This document shows positions 1 through 8,602 of a DNA stretch of 64,000 bases, in pieces. The notes beneath the pieces were generated by a model, which worked only from the letters and a program-made list of their open reading frames with translations, was not told the origin of the DNA and searched no databases. Position numbers and translations under genes: made by a program. Origin of the DNA: Nostoc spongiaeforme FACHB-130 (GTDB lineage Bacteria > Cyanobacteriota > Cyanobacteriia > Cyanobacteriales > Nostocaceae); the NCBI RefSeq assembly GCF_014698475.1, contig NZ_JACJTB010000032.1:1-64000 (forward strand), read 5' to 3'. Position 1 is the first letter of the stretch, and each line of letters starts with the position of its first letter.

Positions 1-81
1 GCAGAGAAAATCCCCTCTCTTGGTACTATTATTTCTGAGAAATCTTTTTTGAATCCTTTTGGCTGGTCGTGGCAACCATAA
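1..81 (+). CDS. C-terminal end of an unidentified upstream gene (partial)
   Basis: Frame 1 is open from the first base to a double stop (TAATAA, 79-84). The tail reads ...NPFGWSWQP and is not recognised. Only 26 codons are visible, so it may be chance. It overlaps the only possible start of the pentapeptide gene that follows. A frameshift between the two frames could also join them into one damaged gene. Confidence 0.25.
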   Translation, partial: AEKIPSLGTIISEKSFLNPFGWSWQP

Positions 82-316
82 TAATTCCTTACCCCGAAGT
101 ATTGAGGGGATACCTTATTTTAACCATGCTGATTTAGAAGGAGCAGATTTACGGGGTGCTGATCTCAGCTACGCCCATCTGAGCAATGCTAATCTTAGAG
201 GCGCTAATTTATGTGGTGCTAATCTGACTGGTGCCAAAATTTTAGATGAGCAATTGGCTCTAGCCAAAACTAATTGGATGACAGTACGCCCGAATGGTAA
301 ACGTGGTTTATTGTAA
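59..316 (+). CDS. Small pentapeptide-repeat protein, possibly a 5'-truncated fragment
   Basis: About residues 24-60 are tandem A(D/N)LxG pentapeptides ([27 protein letters not shown]), which form a right-handed quadrilateral beta-helix; family members are mostly of unknown function. The tail ([15 protein letters not shown]) has a [11 protein letters not shown] motif I associate with cyanobacterial pentapeptide proteins. There is no ATG: the only start after the in-frame stop at 50-52 is TTG at 59, with no ribosome binding site, and it overlaps the open frame ending at 81. At 85 aa it is short. I therefore suspect the 3' end of a longer gene broken by a frameshift, or a relic. The repeat assignment is safe; the gene boundary is not. 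Confidence 0.6.
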   Translation: MAGRGNHNNSLPRSIEGIPYFNHADLEGADLRGADLSYAHLSNANLRGANLCGANLTGAKILDEQLALAKTNWMTVRPNGKRGLL

Positions 317-373
317 GTCTTGATGAAAAGGAAATCGGGATATCTCCATAAATAAAGTTGAATAGATCAAATA

Positions 374-420
374 AAAAATTAAGTATTGAGTATCAATACT
401 TAATTTTTGCTTTTTTATTA
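374..420 (+). terminator. Intrinsic terminator after the pentapeptide gene
   Basis: A perfect 16-bp inverted repeat (374-389 and 393-408, 3-nt loop, stem ending in AAGTATTGA/TCAATACTT) runs into TTTTTGCTTTTTTATT. The left arm begins with an A run, so it could stop transcription both ways. The following 421-670 is AT-rich and holds no other gene I can support. Confidence 0.75.
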
Positions 421-670
421 ATCTTGTAGATATTACTTAAGAAATACTTAAATTATTCTTAATAATTAGTATCTGTTAAAATAAGACTACAGTAATTTAC
501 AATATAGAACGAAATAAAACAATTTTTTTAAAAAACCTAAAGTTGTATGATACTTATACTAAGTGCCAAAATATAAGTAGGAATTCTTAGTCAAAATCAT
601 CCAACTCCATTGTCTGAAAGCAAAAACTCAAAAAGTCACTGTTCCTGATTTTAGGCTGAGAAAAAAGTCC

Positions 671-1435
671 ATGACCGACATCAGCAAATCAAATCTATTC
701 ACACTAAAAGCTTCAGCTAAAATCGCTGACTTTCAAGGTAAAGAGATAGAAAGAAGACTAAGTTTATATCAAGTATTTGTCAAGTTGTACGAACACCATA
801 GTGGACTTCTAGATGACATTATTCAGATGGAAGGCCAATCATTACCTGGTGTGACAGGGTTAAATACAAGTTATGTGCAGGGTGTAGTAGATGATGAAAA
901 GGTTTACTTGGTAACTAATTTGGGTGAAAATCAAACCCAGACGTTACTACAACCGCAGCAAATTTGGACGATTGGACGCGATCGCCACTGTGGTATCTGT
1001 ATTAATGATAAATACTTATCTCGTCGTCATGCGGCCATCCAATATGATGAAGACGGATTTTACCTAGTCGATTTTAAAAGTACGAATGGTTGCTTTGTAA
1101 ATGGCGAACGTGTTTATGAAACAATGAAACTCAAAGAAGGCGATCGCATTCGTATCGGTAGTCTGAGTTTTGATTTTTTCTATAATCAGACTTCTCGCAT
1201 TTTACCGACGGTAGCTGTTGAGTTACTGATGCAGCTTTCATCTCGCAAAAACTGCAACTTAGATGATACCTTAAGTCACGTTGCGCCAGGAAAATACTTA
1301 CCTGAAATCACTGATAAAGCTATTCCATTTACCAAAAACTTTGGCTTAGACCATCAAAATAGCAATGATGGTTTTAGTACAGAACAGAAATCAGACATTT
1401 TAGATAGGTTTTTCAGCCGAGTTACACCTTCTTAG
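671..1435 (+). CDS. FHA-domain protein
   Basis: The central part (about residues 90-175) is a forkhead-associated domain, a phosphothreonine-binding fold: IGRDRHCGICI, then LSRRHAAI and STNGCFVNG, the canonical GR, SxxH and NG signatures, ending at IRIGSLSFDFF. The first ~85 residues and last ~80 residues are not recognised. There is no signal peptide or membrane segment, so it is likely cytoplasmic and part of a Ser/Thr-kinase signalling path. The ATG at 671 has no strong ribosome binding site. It stands alone, facing recA convergently across a hairpin element. The FHA call is certain, the partner kinase unknown. Confidence 0.9.
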   Translation: MTDISKSNLFTLKASAKIADFQGKEIERRLSLYQVFVKLYEHHSGLLDDIIQMEGQSLPGVTGLNTSYVQGVVDDEKVYLVTNLGENQTQTLLQPQQIWTIGRDRHCGICINDKYLSRRHAAIQYDEDGFYLVDFKSTNGCFVNGERVYETMKLKEGDRIRIGSLSFDFFYNQTSRILPTVAVELLMQLSSRKNCNLDDTLSHVAPGKYLPEITDKAIPFTKNFGLDHQNSNDGFSTEQKSDILDRFFSRVTPS

Positions 1436-1476
1436 CTATGAAAGGAGTTTAAAATTTTCTAATTTGATTTTTGCAA

Positions 1477-1575
1477 TAGCATTCCTAAATCATTCGTGAA
1501 CCAAAAGATCCCCGACTTTTTGAAGAAGTCGGGGATCTGATCCTCTCGATTTTCACAACTCATTTAGGATTGCTA
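1477..1575. repeat. 99-bp MITE-like element with 24-bp terminal inverted repeats (copy 1)
   Basis: The ends TAGCATTCCTAAAT...CGTGAA and TTCACAACT...AGGATTGCTA are inverted repeats matching at about 20 of 24 positions. The same ends flank 15681-15792. The interior is a perfect hairpin (AGATCCCCGACTT at 1506-1518 with AAGTCGGGGATCT at 1526-1538), which probably acts as the shared terminator for the convergent FHA and recA genes. No clear target duplication is visible. Confidence 0.7.
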
Positions 1576-1630
1576 AATTAGTGGCGAAAAGACATACGCC
1601 ACTAATTGATTCACTGTTCAATAGTAAATA

Positions 1631-2701
1631 CTATTCTTCCTCTTCGTATTCTTCTTCCTCATCTTCATTGACTTTAGCTACAGAATTAGCAGAAACAACC
1701 GCCCCCATATCAAGTTTTTGGCGCACTTGTTGTTTAATTTGTTCAGCGAATTCTGGCTTTTCTTCTAAATATTTAATTGCGTTATCTCGACCTTGAGAAA
1801 TGTTGTCGCCGTTGTAGCTATACCAAGCACCCTTGCGAGTTAAAACACCTGTTTCTTCAGCTATATCGACCAAACAACCTAAAATTGACACTCCCTTACC
1901 GAAAATAATGTCAAATTCTGCCACTCTAAAAGGTGGTGCGACTTTGTTTTTAGCAACTTTTACCTTAACGCGGTTCCCAAATTCATCAGTTCCTTTTTTC
2001 AAGGTTTGAATGCGACGAATATCTAAACGCACAGAAGCATAAAACTTCAACGCATTACCACCAGTTGTAGTTTCTGGACTACCGTAGGTGACACCAATTT
2101 TTTGCCGTAATTGGTTGATGAAAATTACTGTACAACCAGATTTACCAATATTACCCGTGATTTTACGGAGAGCTTGGCTCATCAAACGTGCTTGTAAACC
2201 GACGTGTGCATCCCCCATATCGCCTTCGATTTCAGCGCGGGGAACCAATGCTGCTACTGAGTCAATAATTACAATGTCAACAGCAGATGACCGCACCAAT
2301 TGATCAACAATTTCTAACGCTGCTTCCCCAGTATCAGGTTGAGAAACCAGTAAATTTTCGATATCTACACCTAAAGCCGCCGCATAAGTAGGGTCTAGGG
2401 CGTGTTCCGCATCCACAAAGGCCGCAATTCCACCTTGTTTCTGCACTTCGGCGAGGGCGTGTAGGGCGACTGTGGTTTTACCAGAACTTTCTGGGCCATA
2501 AATCTCAATTACCCGCCCTTTGGGTAAACCACCACCCAGGGCTAAATCTAAGGTGAGTGCGCCTGTGGAAATTGTCTCCACCCGCATCCGGGTTGCATCG
2601 CCCAGGCGCATAATAGCACCTTTACCGAAGCTGCGCTCAATCTGGTTGAGTACCATATTCAGGGCTTTTTGCTTACCGGAATTGTCAGTGTTGATAGCCA
2701 T
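1631..2701 (-). CDS. recA: Recombinase RecA
   Basis: RecA catalyses ATP-dependent homologous pairing and strand exchange and triggers LexA autocleavage. All hallmarks are present: Walker A GPESSGKT near residue 69, the EHALDP segment, Walker [10 protein letters not shown], loop L1/L2 and switch region [18 protein letters not shown], and an acidic C-terminal tail ([11 protein letters not shown]). The length of 356 aa is normal. The ATG start fits the family N-terminus. It is monocistronic and convergent with the FHA gene. A LexA-like site lies 55 bp upstream, so SOS-type control is plausible, although LexA does not always control DNA repair in cyanobacteria. Confidence 0.98.
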   Translation of the reverse strand: MAINTDNSGKQKALNMVLNQIERSFGKGAIMRLGDATRMRVETISTGALTLDLALGGGLPKGRVIEIYGPESSGKTTVALHALAEVQKQGGIAAFVDAEHALDPTYAAALGVDIENLLVSQPDTGEAALEIVDQLVRSSAVDIVIIDSVAALVPRAEIEGDMGDAHVGLQARLMSQALRKITGNIGKSGCTVIFINQLRQKIGVTYGSPETTTGGNALKFYASVRLDIRRIQTLKKGTDEFGNRVKVKVAKNKVAPPFRVAEFDIIFGKGVSILGCLVDIAEETGVLTRKGAWYSYNGDNISQGRDNAIKYLEEKPEFAEQIKQQVRQKLDMGAVVSANSVAKVNEDEEEEYEEEE

Positions 2702-2755
2702 TACTGCCTCTATCTATATATATGGATTTATGGAGTGTTAGGTTTGGAGTTGAAG

Positions 2756-2771
2756 TAGAACAGATATACTA
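2756..2771 (-). promoter_or_regulatory. Candidate LexA (SOS) box upstream of recA
   Basis: On the minus strand the site reads TAGTATATCTGTTCTA. This differs at one position (T for C) from the published cyanobacterial LexA consensus RGTACNNNDGTWCB as I remember it. It lies 55 bp upstream of the recA ATG, with a TATATATAG run between that could serve as the -10 region. Assignment rests on pattern match and position. Confidence 0.6.
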
Positions 2772-2830
2772 TTTTAGCCAGAAAATGCGGAAATCGGATT
2801 TCTCTAAGAAACAAACGTCACAACTTTGAT

Positions 2831-2941
2831 CCTGGATTTCTCACAAGAGAGCAATCCAGGGGTGTGGGAAGGGTGGGAGGATGGTTCCCCCCACACTCCC
2901 CACACTCCCCACACCCGCTACCCATACGTGAGAAATTCGGG
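2831..2941. repeat. C/G-rich dispersed hairpin repeat (copy 1)
   Basis: A CCTGGATTTCTC / GAGCAATCCAGG hairpin (2831-2860) is followed by GGGTGGGAGG, then tandem CCCCACACT units, and ends with TGAGAAATTC, which pairs back to the start. The same architecture recurs at 19213-19346, and a partial copy at 26953-27026. It fills most of the recA-xseA intergenic region. No protein is supported. Confidence 0.7.
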
Positions 2942-3110
2942 TGATGAATCTTTACCCCCCTCAACTATTATGGCTTTCGCCAGGTCTAGTGGTAAGTTAT
3001 TCCCACCTCAGCAAAATTTTATCTGAGTGTTCAGGACTACCAATCTGAAAAATACACGGTTTTGTTAGGATTTGGATAGAAGTTTTGCTAGTTTATTCAG
3101 CCCCCCTTAA

Positions 3111-4361
3111 TTGATGACTTCTGATTTTACTGACTCTGTAACTTTCAATACAGCACTTTCGGTAGCTGGGTTAACTGATTATATCCGGTTGCTGTTAGAG
3201 CAAGATGAGCAACTACGACAAGTTTGGGTCACAGGGGAAGTTTCCAGCGCCAATCACCATCGCAGTGGTTTATTTTTTACACTGCAAGACCCGGATGGGA
3301 CAGCAGGGATTAAGTGTGTGGCGTGGAATAGTCAAGTAGCGAAACTTGTGCAGATTCCTGCGGTTGGTGAACAGATAATTATTTTGGGGAGTATACGCTT
3401 GTATCCCCAAAGAGGAGAGTATCAGTTAACGGTTTGGCAAGCTTTACCTGCGGGTGTGGGTTTACAAGCATTACGCTATCAACAATTACGTAATCGCTTG
3501 TTAGCGGAAGGGTTATTTGACGCAGAAAAAAAGCGGCCGCTACCGCCCCATCCCCAAACGATCGCAGTTGTAACTTCACCCACGGCTGCGGCTTGGGGTG
3601 ATATTCAAAAAACTCTCAAACATCGATATCCTGGCTTACAAGTATTATTTTCGCCAGCCACAGTACAAGGTGAACAAGCACCAGAATCAATAGTGAAAGC
3701 GATCGCCAGAGTTGAAAAAGATGGTCGGGCTGAGGTGCTAATCTTATCACGGGGTGGTGGGGCAGTTGAGGAATTAGCTTGCTTTAATGATGAGCGAGTC
3801 GTCAGGGCTGTGGCAGAATGTTCTATCCCGGTAATTACGGGGATTGGTCATCAACGAGATGAATCTTTAGTCGATTTAGCGGCTGATGTCTGCGTACATA
3901 CACCGACCGCTGCCGCCGAATTAGTTGTGCCGTCACTATCAGAATTGTCTGCTCAACATCAGCAGCGAATTGATGCTTTGTATGATGCAGTGTATGAAGT
4001 GAGGACATCGGCTGTCAATCAACTGCAACTCTTACGTAATCGCTTGCAACGTGTAGGGTTAGATAGACAAGTCAAACAAGAAATGCAAAAGTTAGGCTGG
4101 AAACGTCAGCAACTTTTACAAGTTACTAGCCAGCGATCGCAACAAGCCACACAGCATTTAGAATTGTTGCGCCAGAAGTTAGCTACCCTTGACCCGAAGG
4201 CGGTGTTACAGCGAGGTTATGCCGTGGTACGCCAAGAAAATGGGGCGATCGCGCGTCATGCAACTGAGTTAACTGTTGGTCAAGAATTGTTGATTCAGTT
4301 GGGACAGGGAGAAGTTAAAGTAAAAGTTACGGAAGTGAAGACTACAACCCTCAAAGATTAA
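3111..4361 (+). CDS. xseA: Exodeoxyribonuclease VII large subunit
   Basis: With XseB this forms exonuclease VII, which degrades single-stranded DNA to acid-soluble oligonucleotides. The N-terminal OB fold is seen at about residues 20-110 ([19 protein letters not shown]), the catalytic core carries [19 protein letters not shown] and [10 protein letters not shown] then TPTAAAELV, followed by a coiled-coil region and a C-terminal GYAVV segment. The length of 416 aa is typical. The first start is TTG at 3111; the ATG directly after it at 3114 is more likely. It overlaps xseB by one base (TAATG), so the two are translationally coupled. Confidence 0.97.
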   Translation: MMTSDFTDSVTFNTALSVAGLTDYIRLLLEQDEQLRQVWVTGEVSSANHHRSGLFFTLQDPDGTAGIKCVAWNSQVAKLVQIPAVGEQIIILGSIRLYPQRGEYQLTVWQALPAGVGLQALRYQQLRNRLLAEGLFDAEKKRPLPPHPQTIAVVTSPTAAAWGDIQKTLKHRYPGLQVLFSPATVQGEQAPESIVKAIARVEKDGRAEVLILSRGGGAVEELACFNDERVVRAVAECSIPVITGIGHQRDESLVDLAADVCVHTPTAAAELVVPSLSELSAQHQQRIDALYDAVYEVRTSAVNQLQLLRNRLQRVGLDRQVKQEMQKLGWKRQQLLQVTSQRSQQATQHLELLRQKLATLDPKAVLQRGYAVVRQENGAIARHATELTVGQELLIQLGQGEVKVKVTEVKTTTLKD

Positions 4362-4594
4362 TGGTTAAACGTAAAAGTTCCTCGGATGCGGAAGCGATCG
4401 CAAATGTGAATTACGAGGCGAAGGTGTCAGAAATTGAAAAAATTATTGCCCGCATAGAAGCGGGTGAATTGGAATTGGAAGCAGTGTTTGAGCAGTTTGC
4501 TACTGCTGTTGAATATTTACGTCAGTGTGAAAGCTTTTTGCAACAAAGACAAAAGCAAGTAGATTTATTGATTGAAACTTTAAATGATGAATAA
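4361..4594 (+). CDS. xseB: Exodeoxyribonuclease VII small subunit
   Basis: At 77 aa, the body [20 protein letters not shown]...LEAVFEQF...[10 protein letters not shown] matches the XseB helical-hairpin family, which coats the XseA coiled coil. The start codon shares its A with the xseA stop. The first ~15 residues are a basic, Ser-rich, poorly conserved lead-in. No terminator is obvious after it. Confidence 0.95.
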   Translation: MVKRKSSSDAEAIANVNYEAKVSEIEKIIARIEAGELELEAVFEQFATAVEYLRQCESFLQQRQKQVDLLIETLNDE

Positions 4595-5344
4595 GATTAA
4601 TTTGTAGTTTTAGAAGTTTGGTAAATTACAACAAAAACTCAGCTTTCAAGTATTAATTTGTGGCTCATAATGATGCCATTGCTCACTTGCATATTCACAT
4701 ATTTAAAAATTTTATTTTCCTAAGTTAATATTTTGAGCAAGTCTACTTCAGTAATTGTAACTTTAATTAAACTAATAATAACTAAAATATCTTAGATAAC
4801 AAAAAGTAAATATAATATTTGAATTTTCAAGCCCCAGCAAGGATTTCTAAATATTCAGAAAAAAAAGAACTCACTCTACTTGACTGCCACCGTAAATTTA
4901 GTGATACTTGCTAATATGTCATTTGATTTTTATTCTGTAGTCTTGTAGCTCAACACAAATAAAATTCCTAAAACTCACAGCTATATACACTTGTATTACT
5001 TACAAGCTAAAAAAGCCAGTTTTATGATGTTTATTCTTTGTGTGATCTGAAAATTATTCAGCAACATTTCCATCAAGGTTATCTTAAAAATTCTCTAATT
5101 ACATAGAGAATTAATTATGTATTGCAAATCTCTTTACAGGATGAATAATAGATAATTTATGGCGCGAATGTATTCATCAATTGATGCTTGACTATTGGAG
5201 ATTTTACAGCATTTGCAAAAGGAGATATCCCACAAATTAAAACCACCTTTTGAGCAAATTTTCAGCATTGCCAACCTGACTGTAATGGCAATAGTGAAAC
5301 GGTGTAGTTGCGTCAAGATGTAATTTACTTAATGGAAATGAGAA
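4595..5344. other. 750-bp AT-rich intergenic region before the isoprenoid cluster
   Basis: No convincing gene. It is markedly AT-rich and contains a small hairpin, AATTCTCT/AGAGAATT, at 5089-5112. A 60-codon minus-strand frame (5134-5316) has no recognisable family or good start signal. The promoter of the following three-gene cluster must lie here, but no sigma-70 pair is clear enough to call. Confidence 0.5.
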
Positions 5345-6400
5345 ATGCTAAAGTTTTATATTTTACAAGAGCAGAAAAAATACGTAGAAGAATTCATGAA
5401 TAAAGTTTCTCGCTCTTTTGCTGTCGTCACTCCTTACCTAGAAGAACCATTAGATGCGTTCATGTCCACGGCTTATCTAATTTTTCGTGTTGCTGATAAT
5501 ATTGAAGATTGTCTCCAAGAATTTGAATGGCAGAAAGCTCGGTTCAGTGAATTTAAGCAACTATTAAAAGAACCAACTTTAGCTGCAAATATTTTGTCAA
5601 GCTGGTCGTTAGCCAATTGGTCAGGACTCAATAGCGACGAACAGCAATTAATGACTGTAGAAAATGGACTAATGTTATGGCAGATTTATGCACTTATCCC
5701 AGATGAGATTAGGGAAATCATAGCTCGTTGGGCTACTGCGATGGTTGATGGTATTGAACAACTATTTGATGACCAACAAAAACCTGTGATGGTCAAGCGC
5801 AATGGAGTGCGGATATTAGCTGAAGAAAATGATTACAGTTGTTACTGTTACTTTGTTGCTGGGACTGTTGGTCTGATGGGTACAGAACTAGCCATAGACC
5901 ATTACCAATTTAATGTAGATACTGCTAAACGTTTGTTAGCCCATAGTCAAACTTGCGGTCAAGCCTTGCAAAAAACCAACATTGTGAAAGATTTTCCGCA
6001 AGATTTAGCAAATGGTATCTGCTATTTACCAGATGTATGGATGCAAGAAGTAGATGGTTTGCCATTATTACTAGAAGGCGCACCAAAAAAATGGACGCAA
6101 AAAGTTTTAGATAATGTCATGACTGAAATCAATAATTCTGTTTCTTATGTAATGGATATACCCTATGAAGCTGTTGGTTATCGTTTAGCTAGTTTGATGT
6201 GCTTGCTTCCTGCTTATCAAACATTACTATCAGCCGCACAACAGTATGAACAATTATTTACCCGAAATCATCAGGTCAAAATTTCTCGTAGTTGTTTCTC
6301 AAAGTGTATGGAAGATGCCAAATTTATGGTCAGCGATAACAATGCACTACTAGAATACAGCCAAAAATTACAAACTTCTGTATCAATAGCTTTTGCCTAA
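5345..6400 (+). CDS. Squalene/phytoene synthase family protein, squalene-synthase-like
   Basis: The family joins two prenyl diphosphates head to head (FPP to squalene, GGPP to phytoene). Seen: SRSFAVVTPYL near residue 23, the first Asp-rich motif VADNIEDC, YCYFVAGTVG, and the second Asp-rich region LQKTNIVKDFPQDLANG. YCYFVAG and LQKTNIVKD look more like eukaryote-type squalene synthase (YCHYVAG, LQKTNIIRD) than bacterial phytoene synthase, where QLTNILRD is usual; the product is therefore an inference. The length of 351 aa is normal. The ATG at 5345 has weak Shine-Dalgarno support; Met-18 (MNKVSRSF) is an alternative. It leads a same-strand cluster with the flavoprotein and ADC-like genes. 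Confidence 0.88.
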   Translation: MLKFYILQEQKKYVEEFMNKVSRSFAVVTPYLEEPLDAFMSTAYLIFRVADNIEDCLQEFEWQKARFSEFKQLLKEPTLAANILSSWSLANWSGLNSDEQQLMTVENGLMLWQIYALIPDEIREIIARWATAMVDGIEQLFDDQQKPVMVKRNGVRILAEENDYSCYCYFVAGTVGLMGTELAIDHYQFNVDTAKRLLAHSQTCGQALQKTNIVKDFPQDLANGICYLPDVWMQEVDGLPLLLEGAPKKWTQKVLDNVMTEINNSVSYVMDIPYEAVGYRLASLMCLLPAYQTLLSAAQQYEQLFTRNHQVKISRSCFSKCMEDAKFMVSDNNALLEYSQKLQTSVSIAFA

Positions 6401-6436
6401 TTAATAGAGTCTGATTATTTTCTGGAGTAATTTTGG

Positions 6437-8593
6437 GTGCAATCAATGGCATTAGAAATCCCGTGTCAACAAAAAATCGCTATCTTGGGAGGTGGTATGG
6501 CTTCCCTCACTACAGCATTTGAGCTAACCAACCAACCAGACTGGCAGCAAAAATATGATATTACCCTCTATCAAATGGGATGGCGTTTGGGCGGTAAAGG
6601 TGCAAGTGGAAGAAATCGCAATGCCCAAGACCGAATAGAGGAACATGGCTTACATATCTTCATGGGATCTTACGAAAATACTTTTAAAGTGATGCGTCAG
6701 TGTTATGAAGAATTAGGGCGAGATACTACAGTATCACTTGCAACTTGGCAAGAAGCCTTTAAGCCACAGAACTTCATAGTTTTGCCTGAATATATTAATC
6801 AAAAATGGATTCCTTGGCCATTTGATTTTCCCGCTAATGATTCATTGCCAGGAGAAGGAGAGGAATTACTTTCTCTTTGGGGGCATCTTTGCCTGCTAAT
6901 AGAATTTATGGTCAAACAATTTGAGAGTTCATCTTCATCACTGAATAATTGGGTGAATGATGAAGATACGACGCATCCAAGAAATGAGCTTCCTGGTTGG
7001 CTAACCTCTTTATTGCAAGAGATGGAAATTGAGTGGCAAGTAGATATTTTTCCTGTGGAGATTTCCTTACTGCACCTAACTCAAAAATTAGTCCAAAAAA
7101 TTCCACAAAACCCTAGACAACACCAAGCATTACAACATCAGGCACTACTTTGGTTATTAGCCAAGTTTAAAAATTGGCTATTTGATAATGTTGAGAACAT
7201 TATAGAAACACATCATAAGTTTCGGCGGCTGGCGATAGTTGTAGACTTAGTTAGTACCATAGTCAGGGGTGTAATTTTTGATGGTTTGATGTTTCAGGGC
7301 TTGGATGTCATTGATGACTATGACGTTCAAGAGTGGCTCACTAAACATGGTGCTACTAAATATAGTGTGAATTCGCCATTAGTACGGGGTCTTTATGATC
7401 TAGTCTTTAGCTATGAAAATGGTAATGTAGAACGTCCTAACTTAGCCGCAGGAATAGGATTACGCTTTTTTCTGCGGATGCTGCTTGCTTACAAGGGTGC
7501 ATTTTTTTGGAAAATGCAAGCAGGAATGGGGGATACAATTTTTGCTCCACTTTACGAAGTTTTGCGAAAACGTGGTGTGAAATTCAAATTTTTCCATTGT
7601 GTAAAAAACTTAGTCTTGTCAGATGATCAGCAAGCGATCACTCAAATTCAAATCACTCGTCAAGTAACATTAAAAAATGAAATTTATGAGCCACTAGTTA
7701 ACATTAAAGATTTACCTTGCTGGCCTAGCACTCCCCTTTATGAGCAGCTCGTAGAAGGTGAAGCAATCAAAAATGAAAATATTAATCTCGAATCTGCTTG
7801 GACACAATGGCAAGGAGTTGAAGAAATTACACTCCATCTCGGCCAAGACTTTGATTTAGTAGTCTTAGGTATTTCTTTAGGAGCATTGCAATATATCTGT
7901 CCAAAACTAATTCAAGCTCGTCAAGAATGGCAAGATATGATTGCAAACGTGAAGACTGTACAAACTCAGGCACTACAAACATGGTTAAAACCAAATTTAA
8001 AAGAATTAGGTTGGGTTATGCCTAGTCCTGTAGTTGATGCTTATGCACATAATTTGAATACCTGGGCAGATATGAGTCACCTCAACATTCGAGAGAGTTG
8101 GGATGCGGAGAATTTTCCTGGTAGTATTGCTTATTTTTGTGGGCCATTGGCAGATATTGATGAAATTCCTTCTTTTACAGAGAATGAGTTTCCTGAACAA
8201 CAAATGCAGCAAGTTAAACAAGCAGCAATTCATTGGTTTAAAGAAAATACACCAACTTTGTGGCCAAAAATTACCATATCACCAAATTCTACTGATATTG
8301 ACTGGAACTTACTTGTAGACCCCAATCATGGCAAGGACTTAAACAGATTTGATGCTCAATTTTGGCGGGCAAATATTGAGCCATCAGAACGTTATGTCTT
8401 GGCTTTAAAAGGAACTACTAAATATCGCCTAAAATGCGATCAATCTGGATTTGATAATCTGTATTTAACTGGTGATTGGACAAATAACGGGATTAATATT
8501 GGCAGTATTGAAGCAACGGTTACTTCGGGAATGCAAGCCTCTAGGGCAATTTCTGGATATCCACAAAAAATATTAGGCGAATCAGATATTTAG
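6437..8593 (+). CDS. FAD-dependent carotenoid-desaturase/HpnE-like oxidoreductase, long form
   Basis: A Rossmann FAD site opens the protein (KIAILGGGMASLTTAFEL), followed by GWRLGGKGASGRN and EHGLHIFMGSYENTF, an arrangement typical of phytoene/zeta-carotene desaturases and hydroxysqualene dehydroxylase (HpnE). The C-terminus has the FAD-closing LTGDWTNNGINIGSIEATV. At 718 aa it is about 200 residues longer than those enzymes, with the extra material in the middle (about 150-330). GTG at 6437 is 10 bp after GGAG and preferred; ATG at 6446 is possible. It lies 36 bp behind the squalene-synthase-like gene, so its substrate is probably that enzyme's C30 (or C40) product; this is inference. Confidence 0.85.
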   Translation: MQSMALEIPCQQKIAILGGGMASLTTAFELTNQPDWQQKYDITLYQMGWRLGGKGASGRNRNAQDRIEEHGLHIFMGSYENTFKVMRQCYEELGRDTTVSLATWQEAFKPQNFIVLPEYINQKWIPWPFDFPANDSLPGEGEELLSLWGHLCLLIEFMVKQFESSSSSLNNWVNDEDTTHPRNELPGWLTSLLQEMEIEWQVDIFPVEISLLHLTQKLVQKIPQNPRQHQALQHQALLWLLAKFKNWLFDNVENIIETHHKFRRLAIVVDLVSTIVRGVIFDGLMFQGLDVIDDYDVQEWLTKHGATKYSVNSPLVRGLYDLVFSYENGNVERPNLAAGIGLRFFLRMLLAYKGAFFWKMQAGMGDTIFAPLYEVLRKRGVKFKFFHCVKNLVLSDDQQAITQIQITRQVTLKNEIYEPLVNIKDLPCWPSTPLYEQLVEGEAIKNENINLESAWTQWQGVEEITLHLGQDFDLVVLGISLGALQYICPKLIQARQEWQDMIANVKTVQTQALQTWLKPNLKELGWVMPSPVVDAYAHNLNTWADMSHLNIRESWDAENFPGSIAYFCGPLADIDEIPSFTENEFPEQQMQQVKQAAIHWFKENTPTLWPKITISPNSTDIDWNLLVDPNHGKDLNRFDAQFWRANIEPSERYVLALKGTTKYRLKCDQSGFDNLYLTGDWTNNGINIGSIEATVTSGMQASRAISGYPQKILGESDI

Positions 8594-8602
8594 GAGCTTT
8601 TT

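Noticed and set aside
5134-5316. 60-codon minus-strand frame before the isoprenoid cluster
   Set aside because: No family resemblance, no ribosome binding site, AT-rich and Cys/Lys-biased as expected for chance translation of intergenic DNA.
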